DNA of 64,000 bases from JBATTK01 sp049670505 (GTDB taxonomy: Bacteria > Bacteroidota > Bacteroidia > Flavobacteriales > Flavobacteriaceae): NCBI GenBank assembly GCA_049670505.1, contig JBATTK010000050.1, positions 1 through 64,000 of the forward strand, in the 5' to 3' direction. Shown here one piece after another: positions 27,211 through 36,614 of the stretch; position 1 is the stretch's first letter, and each line of letters starts with the position of its first letter. The notes under the pieces are model-generated. The model was not told where the DNA came from. It saw only the letters and a list, made by a program, of their open reading frames with translations, and did not search any database. Made by a program: the position numbers and the translations under genes.

Positions 27211-28631
27211 ATGAAAAAAACTGCACTTTTATGCCTTATGGCGATCGGTTTTGTGCTTTTTCAATCCTGTGAGAACGAGGAAATCCTGCAATTGGAACAA
27301 TCGGCGGTCACGGAATCTCCTAATATTCAATTGGAATCTTATACGCGGACAAAATCCCGTCCTTTGTTGAAAGTCTTGAAGGAATTACCGGAAAATCAAA
27401 ATTACAGTGGTCTTCCAAGAGTAATGGGGAAGATGCGATGCTCGATGAAAACCGTATTTTGGCGGTAATCGATTCCGTTGGCAATAAAACCTATTCCGTG
27501 CGGATGTATGTTCCGGACACCCCTTACAACATTTTCTATAACGTGATAGCCAAGGTAACTGCCGATGGTAAACAAAGAGAACCAATGGTTTTATGTTACG
27601 AGGTAGACAAAGACTATTACCACACTTATATAACGACTAGCCGACCAGATGCTCGTTTTAAAGGAACCATAAAAATGTATGCATTGGACAATTTTATTGA
27701 AGGTAGCCCCATCTTAGGGAAAACTATTGAGGAACCCTGTATAGAGGCCCATGCGGATGGTAGCAGTGGTGGAAGGGGTGGAGGAAGTTCTGGAGGTGGT
27801 ACTCATGGCGGGGATTATGACGGTACCGGATTTGATCCGGGAAGTTACTATTCCTATTGGGTGCTTTATGCATCTGATTATGGGGGCGGTGCCGGCCAAG
27901 GTACCCAGGCTTTCGTAGAGGTCGGTGATGGTGATTTCGGACCATTTGGAACCGATGGCACATTTAAAAGGTCTTCAGTATCAAAGGATGGTGATTGCCC
28001 AGAGGATAGATTGTTGTTCCCGATCAATGAGGTAGTTTTTTGGAATGAGGAAGCTATTTTGGAAGAACTTGGACCTGATACTCCAATAGAAGACTTAGCG
28101 GAATTCTTAAAATGTTATGACACTTCCAAACCAGCTACCATTACAATTTATGCAGATCAACCCAAGGAAGGTACTGCACAACCAATAAGCACATCGGGGT
28201 ATGTTGGGCATGCTTTTGTTTCAATATCTCAAAATGGAAAGACGAGTACTTTTGGTTTTTATCCCAAAGGTAGAGGGCCAAAAGCTATAGGTGGCCCCAG
28301 TATAGCTGGTAATGACGGTAGTCACATATATGATATAAGTATTTCCAAAACTGTTACCGGCACCGTTTTGAAAAATATTATTAATGCTGCAACCAACATG
28401 AATGACACTTATAACTTAAGTTCATACAACTGTACTGATTATGCTAGGGAATTGGGTAATTTAGCGGGAATGGGAATACCTAATGCATGGGGACTTTATC
28501 CAACAATTCCCGCCTCGGGTGGTGAGAATCCTGGCAAATTGGGTGAAGTATTACGGAATATGGAATCAGGTAATGGAATTACCATAAAGAAGACTGGAGG
28601 AACTGCTCAAAGTAAAAAAAGTGGATGCTAA
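27211..28631 (+). pseudogene. Frameshifted surface-lipoprotein candidate with permuted NlpC/P60-like C-terminal domain
   Basis: The N-terminus (27211-27468) is a lipoprotein signal, GFVLFQSC, followed by ENEEI; the acidic residues after the cysteine fit the Bacteroidota surface-export signal. The frame then breaks; adding one A to the A4 run at 27351-27354 joins it to the long downstream frame (ending at 28631), giving about 474 residues. Layout after repair: a domain of about 180 residues ending near CIEAHADGSS, a glycine/serine linker (GGRGGGSSGGGTHGG), a middle region, and a C-terminal domain with GYVGHAFVSIS (histidine) before YNCTDYARELGNLAG (cysteine). That histidine-then-cysteine order matches the permuted NlpC/P60 (LRAT-like) papain fold. 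No exact family is recognised. Confidence 0.65.
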
Positions 28632-28642
28632 AAAATAATGAT

Positions 28643-29173
28643 ATGAAGTATTTTATAATAGGGATATTGATGTTTTTTCAGGCTAACTGTCAAGAAAACA
28701 ACCAAAAGGATTGGACTTCCGATGAAAAACGGAGGTATGAAAACTTAAAAAAACTGGCACAGTATACATATCAAAAGGATGATTCTCAAATATCCGAACA
28801 AATACTGTTTGAAAAATACATTGAATTAGATTATGTTCTGAATGACTCAAATAAAAAAAGGTCGCAGAGCAGGTTAAAATATTTTGATGGATACTTTAGG
28901 AGTTTTAGGAAGACTTTGGATTCAATAGGAATTGAGAATCTGGATGCCAAACCTATGAGATTTTATAAGGAAAATGAATTGTTCAAATACTTTATCAAAT
29001 CTCAAAAAGATAACCTGCCATATGTTATGGCCTATTACCTAAAAAGCGATCCTGAAAATCCTTTGGGCACCTTATTATTTGACCCCAATAGTGACAAGTT
29101 ATTGTCTTGGATTTTTTTAAGACAAGGAGAAACATCAGGGTTTTATCTAACTTTTGACCTAGTAGGAAATTAG
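28643..29173 (+). CDS. Small lipoprotein of unknown function after the NlpC/P60-like gene
   Basis: 176 residues starting 11 nt after the preceding stop. N-terminal lipoprotein signal IIGILMFFQANC; the mature part is charged, lysine/tyrosine-rich and mainly helical (DEKRRYENLKKLAQY, DYVLNDSNKKRSQSRLKY), ending in a beta-like stretch (GTLLFDPNSDKLLSWIFL, GFYLTFDLVG). No family is recognised. Its intact frame next to three broken genes, the periplasmic destination and the tight spacing to an NlpC/P60-like protein make an inhibitor or immunity role possible, but there is no direct evidence. Confidence 0.6.
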   Translation: MKYFIIGILMFFQANCQENNQKDWTSDEKRRYENLKKLAQYTYQKDDSQISEQILFEKYIELDYVLNDSNKKRSQSRLKYFDGYFRSFRKTLDSIGIENLDAKPMRFYKENELFKYFIKSQKDNLPYVMAYYLKSDPENPLGTLLFDPNSDKLLSWIFLRQGETSGFYLTFDLVGN

Positions 29174-29339
29174 ATATCATAAAAAGGTATCTTAATATTC
29201 TTTAGGAATATCCAATATTTAACTCTGAAACTAATGAACTTCTTGCTTGGATACTATTGAAAGTAGGGTATAGCGGTTGGTTTTTCTAACTTTTAATTTG
29301 CTCTAAACGCATAAAATCCAATCTGATTTTAAGAAAACC

Positions 29340-29974
29340 ATGATAAAGATCATTTTGTTTTTATTTTTCGCGACCCATTTTATATTGTTTCATTTACAAG
29401 AAAAACCTATTGAAGTTATAGTTACCAAGTCTTCGAAGGACTTGGTATTCAAGGGCATTAACCGTTCCCAAATACAGCAAAAAGTAACGTTAGAAATTGA
29501 TACGACCAACTTAATAGGATACAGTGGACCCATTACAAAATTTATCGCGGCCCAAGATACTATTGTAATGGTACGCTTATCATTTGCTAAAGGTAAAAAA
29601 TGGTCCTATTCCACAAATTACTCCTTTGTCCCAAAGCCTACGTCGGCAGAGCTTAGAACCCAGAACGAGCTGTTAAGAAAACAAACCTTAAAAGTATTAA
29701 AGACCTTGATAAGGGGATAGTATTATTTTATGATAATGGTTGTCCAAGGTGCAATTATGCATTCACGTATATGCAGAACAATAAAATCCCCTTTAAACTA
29801 ATGGATATCAATGACAATTCGGAGAACAACCAAATCATGTGGAAACTAATTCAGTTGGAAAAGCCTGAAATAACAAAAGTTACTATGCCCGTTTATTTAA
29901 TAAATGGGTCTATTTCCTATAATATCGAAGATTTAAAAGGTTTCACTACAAATTTATCAAGATTTAGGTTATGA
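29340..29974 (+). pseudogene. Frameshifted secreted glutaredoxin/thioredoxin-fold protein
   Basis: Signal peptide IILFLFFATHFILF, then a beta-rich domain of about 90 residues, then the frame stops at 29720. Adding one A to the A4 run at 29690-29693 continues it as LKSIKDLDKGIVLFYDNGC and on to PRCNYAFTYM: a glutaredoxin-like domain with a CPRC redox motif and the cis-proline loop VTMPVYLINGS, ending at 29974 (about 211 residues in total). The protein would be an exported dithiol redox protein. The same kind of one-base deletion affects two nearby genes. Confidence 0.7.
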
Positions 29975-30096
29975 AGAAGCTTGGTAAGCACAAACAACCA
30001 TTTTAACTCTGCTGTTAAGTGGAATACTTATGTTATCTGCCTTGCTTATCTTCCTAAATCTATCCCAATCTTTCACACCTAACTTCAAAAAAATCA

Positions 30097-30104
30097 TATT
30101 TTTG
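30097..30104 (+). promoter_or_regulatory. Candidate -7 box of the OstA-like gene
   Basis: TATTTTTG matches TAnnTTTG, 16 nt upstream of the TTG start at 30121. Confidence 0.45.
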
Positions 30105-30120
30105 CTCAAAATCCATATAA

Positions 30121-31824
30121 TTGTTCAAGTTTAGATTTTTAATTGTATTCTCATTTTTTGTTTCCCTTATCACGGTCACAGCACAGGAGCAACCTCCGGA
30201 AGCAAAGCAGATCAATATTGTGTATGGGGCAAACTTTACCAAAAACGAGGCGCAATACCCCGGTGCATCAATCTTTAGCAAGGACGACAGACAGGTACAA
30301 TTTGAACATCAAGGCGCCGATCTATGGTGTGATATCGCTATTTTTTACCAGAAGGAGAACAGGCTAAAGGCCATTGGCAATATTCGTTTACAACAGGGGG
30401 ATTCCGTCCAAATGACCAGTGGGAAAATTGATTATGACGGTAATATAAAACTGGCCAAGGCATGGGAAAGCGTAGTATTAAAAAATACGGATATGACCTT
30501 GCGAACGGACACCCTTTACTTTGATAGGGAAAAACAGGAATCCTACTACGACAGCTCGGGTACGGTAGTGGATTCTGCCAATACCCTGACCAGCGAAATA
30601 GGGCGCTATTATATGATTACCAAAAAATATCAGTTTTTGGACAGTGTTTTTATACGAAATCCGGAATATACGATGGAATCGGAGCAATTGGATTATTATA
30701 CCACTTCCAAGAATGCCTATATGTACGGACCTTCTACTATTACCGGGGAAGCCTATAAAATCTATTGCGAGCGCGGATTTTACGATACCAAAATAGAAAG
30801 CGGCTATGGCATCAAAAATACACGGATAGATTATAATAATAGAATCATAGAGGGGGATAGTGTCTATTTTGATAAAGTTAGCGAATTTGCATCCGCTACC
30901 AACAATATAAAGATTACGGATACCATCAACCAAGGAATTATTAGGGCGCATTATGCGGAAGTGTTTAAAGCAAAGGACTCCCTTTTTGCAACCAAACGTG
31001 CCGTTTCGGTCAACCTGGTGGAACAGGACTCCCTATATATGCATGGAGATACCCTAATGGTGACGGGCAAACCGGAGGCACGTATACTAAGGGCCTTTAG
31101 AAACGCAAAGTTTTACAAGACCGATCTCAGTGGAAAATGTGATTCCATACATTTTGACCAAAGAACGGGAATCACCCAGCTCATAACGGAGCCTATCCTA
31201 TGGAACGGGGAAAACCAAATGACCGGTGATAGCATTCACCTTTTAACGGATAAGGAAACCGAAAAACTGGATTCCCTCAAAGTACTGAACAATGCGTTCG
31301 TAATATCCTTGGACAGTATCAGTATGGAGGGGTATAACCAAGCCAAGGGCAAGGACCTGTTCGGGCAATTCATTGAAAACGAACTGAAAATCATTGACCT
31401 GATCAAAAATACCGAGGTTATTTACTATATGTATAATGATGATGATGAACTCATTGGTATCGATAAGACCATCTGCAGTGAAATACGTCTAATCATGGCG
31501 AACAATGATATTGAGGATATTACCTTTTTTACAAATCCGGACGGAGATATTTTCCCGGAAACGGACTTGCCCGAAAACGCCCGTAAATTAAAAGGTTTCA
31601 TTTGGCGAGGCGACGAACGTATATTGACCAAGGACGATATTTTTGATGAGGATGACAATAATGTTGAATTGGTCATCATTCGTGGTATAGACAATCCCAT
31701 AGATATTGATGCAGAGGAGGAAGAACGTAGGCAAAATGAAGGAGATCCCGTTAATGACATTCCAAGAACCAACGACCGATCCACAAAACCCAAAAAGAGC
31801 CTTCCCGTCAAAAAAGTCCAATAG
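30121..31824 (+). CDS. OstA/LptA-like outer-membrane biogenesis protein
   Basis: 567 residues. A signal peptide (FLIVFSFFVSLITVTAQ) is followed by tandem OstA-like beta-repeats (GNIRLQQGDSVQMTSGKIDYDG, split; DMTLRTDTLYFDREKQ; IRNPEYTMESEQLDYYT; YMYGPSTITGEAYKIYCER, split), the jellyroll strands that carry lipopolysaccharide in LptA/LptD. Likely a periplasmic component of LPS or glycolipid transport. An in-frame TAA immediately precedes a TTG codon at 30121 and no ATG occurs before residue 98, so TTG must be the start if the signal peptide is kept. A polar C-terminal tail ends 4 nt before the aminotransferase start. Confidence 0.85.
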   Translation: MFKFRFLIVFSFFVSLITVTAQEQPPEAKQINIVYGANFTKNEAQYPGASIFSKDDRQVQFEHQGADLWCDIAIFYQKENRLKAIGNIRLQQGDSVQMTSGKIDYDGNIKLAKAWESVVLKNTDMTLRTDTLYFDREKQESYYDSSGTVVDSANTLTSEIGRYYMITKKYQFLDSVFIRNPEYTMESEQLDYYTTSKNAYMYGPSTITGEAYKIYCERGFYDTKIESGYGIKNTRIDYNNRIIEGDSVYFDKVSEFASATNNIKITDTINQGIIRAHYAEVFKAKDSLFATKRAVSVNLVEQDSLYMHGDTLMVTGKPEARILRAFRNAKFYKTDLSGKCDSIHFDQRTGITQLITEPILWNGENQMTGDSIHLLTDKETEKLDSLKVLNNAFVISLDSISMEGYNQAKGKDLFGQFIENELKIIDLIKNTEVIYYMYNDDDELIGIDKTICSEIRLIMANNDIEDITFFTNPDGDIFPETDLPENARKLKGFIWRGDERILTKDDIFDEDDNNVELVIIRGIDNPIDIDAEEEERRQNEGDPVNDIPRTNDRSTKPKKSLPVKKVQ

Positions 31825-31828
31825 CGCT

Positions 31829-33010
31829 ATGAAGGAAGACTTTTTTACATACCAGGCACAGACTACTCCACATCCGATGGCTATGGAGGTTTCCCATGCA
31901 AAGGGCAGCTATATCTATGATACCCAAGGCAATGCGTATCTAGATTTTGTAGCGGGAGTATCGGCTTGCAGCTTGGGGCACTGTCATCCCAAAGTAGTGG
32001 CGGCCATTCGAAAGCAGACGGAACAGTACATGCATGTAATGGTTTATGGAGAATATATTCAAAAACCGGCAGTTGCCTATACCAAACTTTTGGCGGAGGT
32101 ATTACCTGCACCTTTGGAGACCACTTATTTGGTAAATTCCGGTACGGAAGCCATAGAAGGGGCATTAAAATTGGCCCGTAGATATACAGGGCGCACACAG
32201 ATCATTGCCGCGCACCATGGCTATCATGGGAATACGCTGGGCAGTTTGAGCATCATGGGTTTTGAAGCACGTAAAAGTGTCTTCAGACCTTTGATTCCTG
32301 ATGTTGCCTTCATTCATTTCAATATAGCCTCAGAATTGGAAAAAATCTGCGAAAAAACGGCGGCCGTAGTCTTGGAAACTATACAGGGAGGTGCAGGATT
32401 CATTCAACCCAAAAAGGGCTATTTAAAAAAAGTGAGGGAACGCTGCAATGAAGTTGGCGCCCTATTGATCCTTGATGAAATACAGCCGGGATTCGGCCGT
32501 ACGGGAAAACTCTTTGCTTTTGAGCATTACGATTGTATCCCGGATATCCTAGTCATGGGCAAAGGAATGGCTTCCGGACTTCCGGCGGGTGCGTTTACGG
32601 CTTCAAAAGCGATGATGGATACACTTCAGGATAATCCCAAACTAGGGCATATTACTACTTTTGGTGGAAATCCGGTCATTGCCGCGGCGGCTTTGGCCAC
32701 CCTGAAGGAACTTACCGAAAGTAGTTTGATTACAGAGACCATAATGAAAGAAAAACTAATAAGAACATTGTTGCAACATAAACACGTGAAGGAAATAAGG
32801 GGAAGGGGACTAATGCTGGCACTGATCATGGAAAGCCCGGAAATGGCCAGCTATTTAGTGCACACCTGTGCCAAAAGAGGGTTATTACTTTTTTGGCTGC
32901 TGTTCGAACCTAAAGCGGTTCGCATCTCTCCCCCACTCACCATATCCGATATGGAAATTAAAGAGGGATGTACCCTAATCCTTCGGGTTTTAGATGATTA
33001 TGTACAATAA
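31829..33010 (+). CDS. Class III pyridoxal-phosphate aminotransferase
   Basis: 393 residues. Fold type I aminotransferase of the ornithine/acetylornithine/4-aminobutyrate group: LVNSGTEAIEGALKLAR, HHGYHGNTLG, ILDEIQPGFGRTGKLFA (the DE that contacts the pyridine ring), and the PLP-binding lysine in VMGKGMASGLPAG. The substrate is not clear from sequence; Bacteroidota homologues are usually annotated simply as aspartate aminotransferase family. I chose the ATG at 31829 (MKEDFFTYQAQTTPHP), 4 nt after the OstA-like stop; an upstream ATG at 31706 would overlap the previous gene by 119 nt. Confidence 0.9.
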   Translation: MKEDFFTYQAQTTPHPMAMEVSHAKGSYIYDTQGNAYLDFVAGVSACSLGHCHPKVVAAIRKQTEQYMHVMVYGEYIQKPAVAYTKLLAEVLPAPLETTYLVNSGTEAIEGALKLARRYTGRTQIIAAHHGYHGNTLGSLSIMGFEARKSVFRPLIPDVAFIHFNIASELEKICEKTAAVVLETIQGGAGFIQPKKGYLKKVRERCNEVGALLILDEIQPGFGRTGKLFAFEHYDCIPDILVMGKGMASGLPAGAFTASKAMMDTLQDNPKLGHITTFGGNPVIAAAALATLKELTESSLITETIMKEKLIRTLLQHKHVKEIRGRGLMLALIMESPEMASYLVHTCAKRGLLLFWLLFEPKAVRISPPLTISDMEIKEGCTLILRVLDDYVQ

Positions 33011-33072
33011 TTTGTTAACTAATTTGTTAATAATATAGCTCCAACTTGGAATAAATGCTAGCCTCAAAAGGC

Positions 33073-33080
33073 TACTTTTA
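33073..33080 (+). promoter_or_regulatory. Candidate -7 box of the TPR gene at 33108
   Basis: TACTTTTA, one mismatch to TAnnTTTG, 27 nt upstream of the ATG. Confidence 0.3.
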
Positions 33081-33107
33081 ATTCCATAGTTTAACTAAAA
33101 CGTTCCT

Positions 33108-34505
33108 ATGGCGTTAAATCCTAACGAAAGACCTAACCGACCCATAGCCAAATTTGAATCCATGTTAAAGACGGACGATGTCTATTTCTTTGATGCGGAG
33201 GATTTTGAAGATATTATTCATCACTATCTCAATAATGGTAAGGTATCACTGGCTAAAAAGGGGATTAAAATTGGATTACAACAACATCCGGACTCCATAG
33301 AACTCAAATTGTTGCATATAGAAGTCCTTGTCTTTGAGGATAAATTGGAAATAGCGGAACAACTGTTGAACGAATTGCAACTATTGGCCAGTTCCAATGA
33401 AGAAATCTATATACAACGAGCCAACATTTATTCTAAAAAAGACAACCATGAGGCTGCGGTAACCCTGTTGAAAAAAGCTCTTGAAATATCCCGCGACAGT
33501 TTGGATATCTATTCCCTTCTTGGGATGGAATATTTGTTTATGGACAATTTTCAGCTTGCCAAGGAGAATTTTATAAAATGTGTTTCCTTTGACGAGCAGG
33601 ATTATTCATCGCTTTATAATGTTATCTATTGCTTTGAATTTTTGGAGGATTACGATGGTGCTATTTACTATTTGAATGATTTCTTGGAAAGAAATCCCTA
33701 TTGCGAAGTGGCGTGGCATCAATTGGGCAAGCAGTATTTTACAAAACAGATGTATCAGGAAGCATTAACGGCCTTTGATTTTGCAATTATCTCGGACGAT
33801 TCCTTTATAGGCGCCTATTTTGAAAAAGGCAAGGTGCTGGAAAAGTTGGGAAAATATAACGAGGCCATTGAGAATTATGAAACGACCATTACTATAGAAG
33901 ATCCAACTTCGCATGCTTACTTGCGTATCGGTAGATGCCATGAAAAGTTAATGAACGACGATCTTGCCAAATACTATTATTACCATACGGTACATGAAGA
34001 CCCGCTTCTGGATAAGGGATGGTTGGCCATAACTGATTTTTATTTCAAAAAGGAAAACTACGAAAAAGCCTACTACTATATCAATAAGGCTATAAATATT
34101 GATGGTGAAAATCCGTTGTATTGGAAGACGTGTGGAAGGATACATACGGCCCTGGAGAACTATGATGAGGCAGATTTTGCCTATAAGCAAGCAGTAGATT
34201 TAGGAAATTATGAGCTGGACACCTGGTTGAATTGGACCGATGTGGTCATGCAGAACAAGGATTTGGATTCAGCTATACAAATTCTCATCCAGGGATTGGA
34301 GTTTTATCCTGAAAAAGCGGAAATCCTTTATAAAATGACCGGGGTTTACCTATTACTACACGATAAGATCAATGCAGAAAAAAACTTGGTGAACGCATTA
34401 AAATTGGATACTGAAAAACTTGCTCTTTTCCAAACAGAGTTTCCCCAATTTTATAGTATCGATTGGACCCAAAATATAATCTCAGATACAAAAAAAGCAT
34501 CTTAG
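33108..34505 (+). CDS. Cytoplasmic tetratricopeptide repeat protein
   Basis: 465 residues built almost wholly of TPR units, about 10-11, for example IYIQRANIYSKKDNHEAAVTLLKKAL, LYNVIYCFEFLEDYDGAIYYL and AYFEKGKVLEKLGKYNEAIENYE (each written here as fragments). There is no signal peptide or membrane segment, so it is expected in the cytoplasm as a protein-protein scaffold. The partner is unknown. It stands alone between the aminotransferase gene and the DUF368 pair. Confidence 0.85.
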   Translation: MALNPNERPNRPIAKFESMLKTDDVYFFDAEDFEDIIHHYLNNGKVSLAKKGIKIGLQQHPDSIELKLLHIEVLVFEDKLEIAEQLLNELQLLASSNEEIYIQRANIYSKKDNHEAAVTLLKKALEISRDSLDIYSLLGMEYLFMDNFQLAKENFIKCVSFDEQDYSSLYNVIYCFEFLEDYDGAIYYLNDFLERNPYCEVAWHQLGKQYFTKQMYQEALTAFDFAIISDDSFIGAYFEKGKVLEKLGKYNEAIENYETTITIEDPTSHAYLRIGRCHEKLMNDDLAKYYYYHTVHEDPLLDKGWLAITDFYFKKENYEKAYYYINKAINIDGENPLYWKTCGRIHTALENYDEADFAYKQAVDLGNYELDTWLNWTDVVMQNKDLDSAIQILIQGLEFYPEKAEILYKMTGVYLLLHDKINAEKNLVNALKLDTEKLALFQTEFPQFYSIDWTQNIISDTKKAS

Positions 34506-34641
34506 TCCATTTGTTCCAATGCGCGGTCTTACTTTTCCAACACCGCAGTCTATAACACATAGAAACTACTTCTCTGGACCTCATAGAACATAGCTGCCAA
34601 AAGTGGAGGTAGATTCCAAAACAGCTTCCAGATAAAAAAAC

Positions 34642-34649
34642 TATTTTTG
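34642..34649 (+). promoter_or_regulatory. Candidate -7 box of the DUF368-DUF368-aroE operon
   Basis: TATTTTTG matches TAnnTTTG, 14 nt upstream of the ATG at 34664. Confidence 0.5.
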
Positions 34650-34663
34650 CTTTTTCAATTTTT

Positions 34664-35581
34664 ATGGAGCGTAGAAAACCTTTACACTATTTTTTTATTA
34701 CCTTAAAAGGAATGGCTATGGGTGCCGCCGATGTGGTGCCAGGGGTTTCCGGAGGAACAATTGCATTTATTTCAGGGATTTACGAGGAACTCATCACCTC
34801 GATCAACCAGATAAATCTTTCACTGTTCAAAACGCTTCGAAAGGAAGGACCCAAGGCATTTTGGACCCAACTGAACGGCAACTTTCTATCGGCCCTTTTT
34901 CTGGGCATATTTATCAGCTTGTTTTCCTTGGCAACATTTGTTAGTTGGTTACTGGAGAATGAGCCTATTCTCCTTTGGTCCTTCTTTTTCGGCTTGGTAT
35001 TGGCAAGCATTTTTTTTGTAGGCAAGGCCATTGAAAAATGGAATTTAGGAACCCTGATCATGCTGGTCTTAGGAGCCGCAATTGCATATTATATCACAAT
35101 TCTACCACCTATAGAAAATACAGCCAGTATTCCTTTTCTCTTCCTATCAGGTGCATTGGCCGTATGTGCCATGATTCTTCCCGGAATATCGGGCGCATTT
35201 ATTTTAGTGCTCCTAGGTTCTTACAAAACTATTTTGGACGCCGTACATGAACGGGATCTAACCATCGTTGCCACAGTGGCCATAGGCGCTATTTTTGGCC
35301 TGTTGAGCTTCGCAAGGTTGTTAAAATGGATGTTCAACCATTATAAAAACCTAACCTTGGCCCTTTTAACAGGTTTTATCCTTGGGTCCCTAAACAAAAT
35401 ATGGCCTTGGAAAAAAGTGTTGAAAACCAAGGTTTTTGGAGAAAAAATCATACCCGTAAGCGAAGAAAGTATTTCCCCTTTTACATTTAACGGGGATCCC
35501 CAATTAATGTATGCCGTAATTCTGGCTATCACTGGATTTTCCCTTATTTTTATACTGGAAAAAATAGCTTCAAAAAAATAA
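34664..35581 (+). CDS. DUF368 (PopT-type) polyprenyl-phosphate transporter, copy 1
   Basis: 305 residues, polytopic membrane protein of about eight to ten helices. Seen: the signature GAADVVPGVSGGTIAFISGIYEEL at the N-terminus (residues 19-42) and its internal echo AVCAMILPGISGAFILVLLG (about 165-184), reflecting the inverted-repeat design of the family. DUF368 proteins (PopT) are reported to recycle undecaprenyl phosphate across the inner membrane for cell-wall and surface-polymer synthesis. The next gene is a diverged second copy and then aroE follows, forming one tight operon. Confidence 0.9.
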   Translation: MERRKPLHYFFITLKGMAMGAADVVPGVSGGTIAFISGIYEELITSINQINLSLFKTLRKEGPKAFWTQLNGNFLSALFLGIFISLFSLATFVSWLLENEPILLWSFFFGLVLASIFFVGKAIEKWNLGTLIMLVLGAAIAYYITILPPIENTASIPFLFLSGALAVCAMILPGISGAFILVLLGSYKTILDAVHERDLTIVATVAIGAIFGLLSFARLLKWMFNHYKNLTLALLTGFILGSLNKIWPWKKVLKTKVFGEKIIPVSEESISPFTFNGDPQLMYAVILAITGFSLIFILEKIASKK

Positions 35582-35594
35582 TGGTAAACCCCAT

Positions 35595-36614
35595 ATGCAA
35601 GCACCAAGGACATTTTTGGATAAATTTTTTCTGGTAATCAAGGGATTGTTCATGGGCGCCGCAAACAAGGTCCCAGGGGTTTCCGGGGGTATTGTAGCAT
35701 TTGTTGGAGGGTTTTACGAAGAATTCATCTATTCCCTACAGAAAATAAACTTAAAAGCTTTTAAACTATTGATCAACGGTAGGTTTAGGAGTTTTTACCG
35801 CTATGTCAACGGTCAGTTTTTATCATTGCTGATATTCGGTATGTTGGTAAGTTATTTCAGTGTTTCCAAACTGCTCGACTTTTTTCTGGAAAAAAAAGAA
35901 CTTTTCGTTTGGGCCGCATTTTTTGGAATGATCATCGGTTCTATCCATTATATTTCCAAAGATTTTAAACATTGGAACAAAAGGACCGTACCGGCGGGGA
36001 TCCTGGGTCTTGCCATTGGAATATCCATCAGTTTTTTGAGTCCGGCCAAGGAAAATGACAACCTGATTTTTATCTTTTTCTGTGGTATGATAAGTGTTTC
36101 GGGGATGACCTTACCGGGTTTGTCCGGTTCTTTCATTCTGATCCTATTGGGCAATTACGTACTCCTATTGGTAGATTCGGTAAATGCACTATACGATACG
36201 TTCGCGGAAGTTTTAAAAGGCGATTTTAGTTTTATAAAAAATTCCGATCGATTGACCACTTTAAAGGTGTTAACGGTTTTCACGACAGGTTCTGCCGTTG
36301 GGCTGGTTACCATATCGCACATATTGGGATATGTACTAAAGCATTACAAACATATAACTACAGCGGTCATACTAGGCTTTATCACCGGTTCGCTGGGAGT
36401 AGTCTGGCCATGGAAAAGGACCATGTTTAAAACTGACGCCTTGGGAAATGCCGTTTTGGATTCCGATGGCAATGAGATAATTGTAAATTTTGAGCGCTAT
36501 TTTCCGGATTTTTCAAATACGGAATCATGGTGGGCCCTATTTTTTATAGCACTTGGAATAAGTATATTATTAGCTTTGGATTGGTATGGAAAAAATAGGA
36601 AGCACAAAAAATAG
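35595..36614 (+). CDS. DUF368 (PopT-type) polyprenyl-phosphate transporter, copy 2
   Basis: 339 residues, 13 nt after copy 1. The same signatures occur in altered form: GAANKVPGVSGGIVAFVGG and MTLPGLSGSFILILLGNY; it has an extra loop near 275-300. The copies differ widely in sequence, so the duplication is old and they may handle different lipid carriers or conditions. The last 29 nt overlap the start of aroE, which implies translational coupling. Confidence 0.9.
   Translation: MQAPRTFLDKFFLVIKGLFMGAANKVPGVSGGIVAFVGGFYEEFIYSLQKINLKAFKLLINGRFRSFYRYVNGQFLSLLIFGMLVSYFSVSKLLDFFLEKKELFVWAAFFGMIIGSIHYISKDFKHWNKRTVPAGILGLAIGISISFLSPAKENDNLIFIFFCGMISVSGMTLPGLSGSFILILLGNYVLLLVDSVNALYDTFAEVLKGDFSFIKNSDRLTTLKVLTVFTTGSAVGLVTISHILGYVLKHYKHITTAVILGFITGSLGVVWPWKRTMFKTDALGNAVLDSDGNEIIVNFERYFPDFSNTESWWALFFIALGISILLALDWYGKNRKHKK

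Noticed and set aside
31706..31828. Longer start for the class III aminotransferase
   Set aside because: It would overlap the OstA-like gene by 119 nt and adds a polar leader absent from the family; the ATG at 31829 fits.
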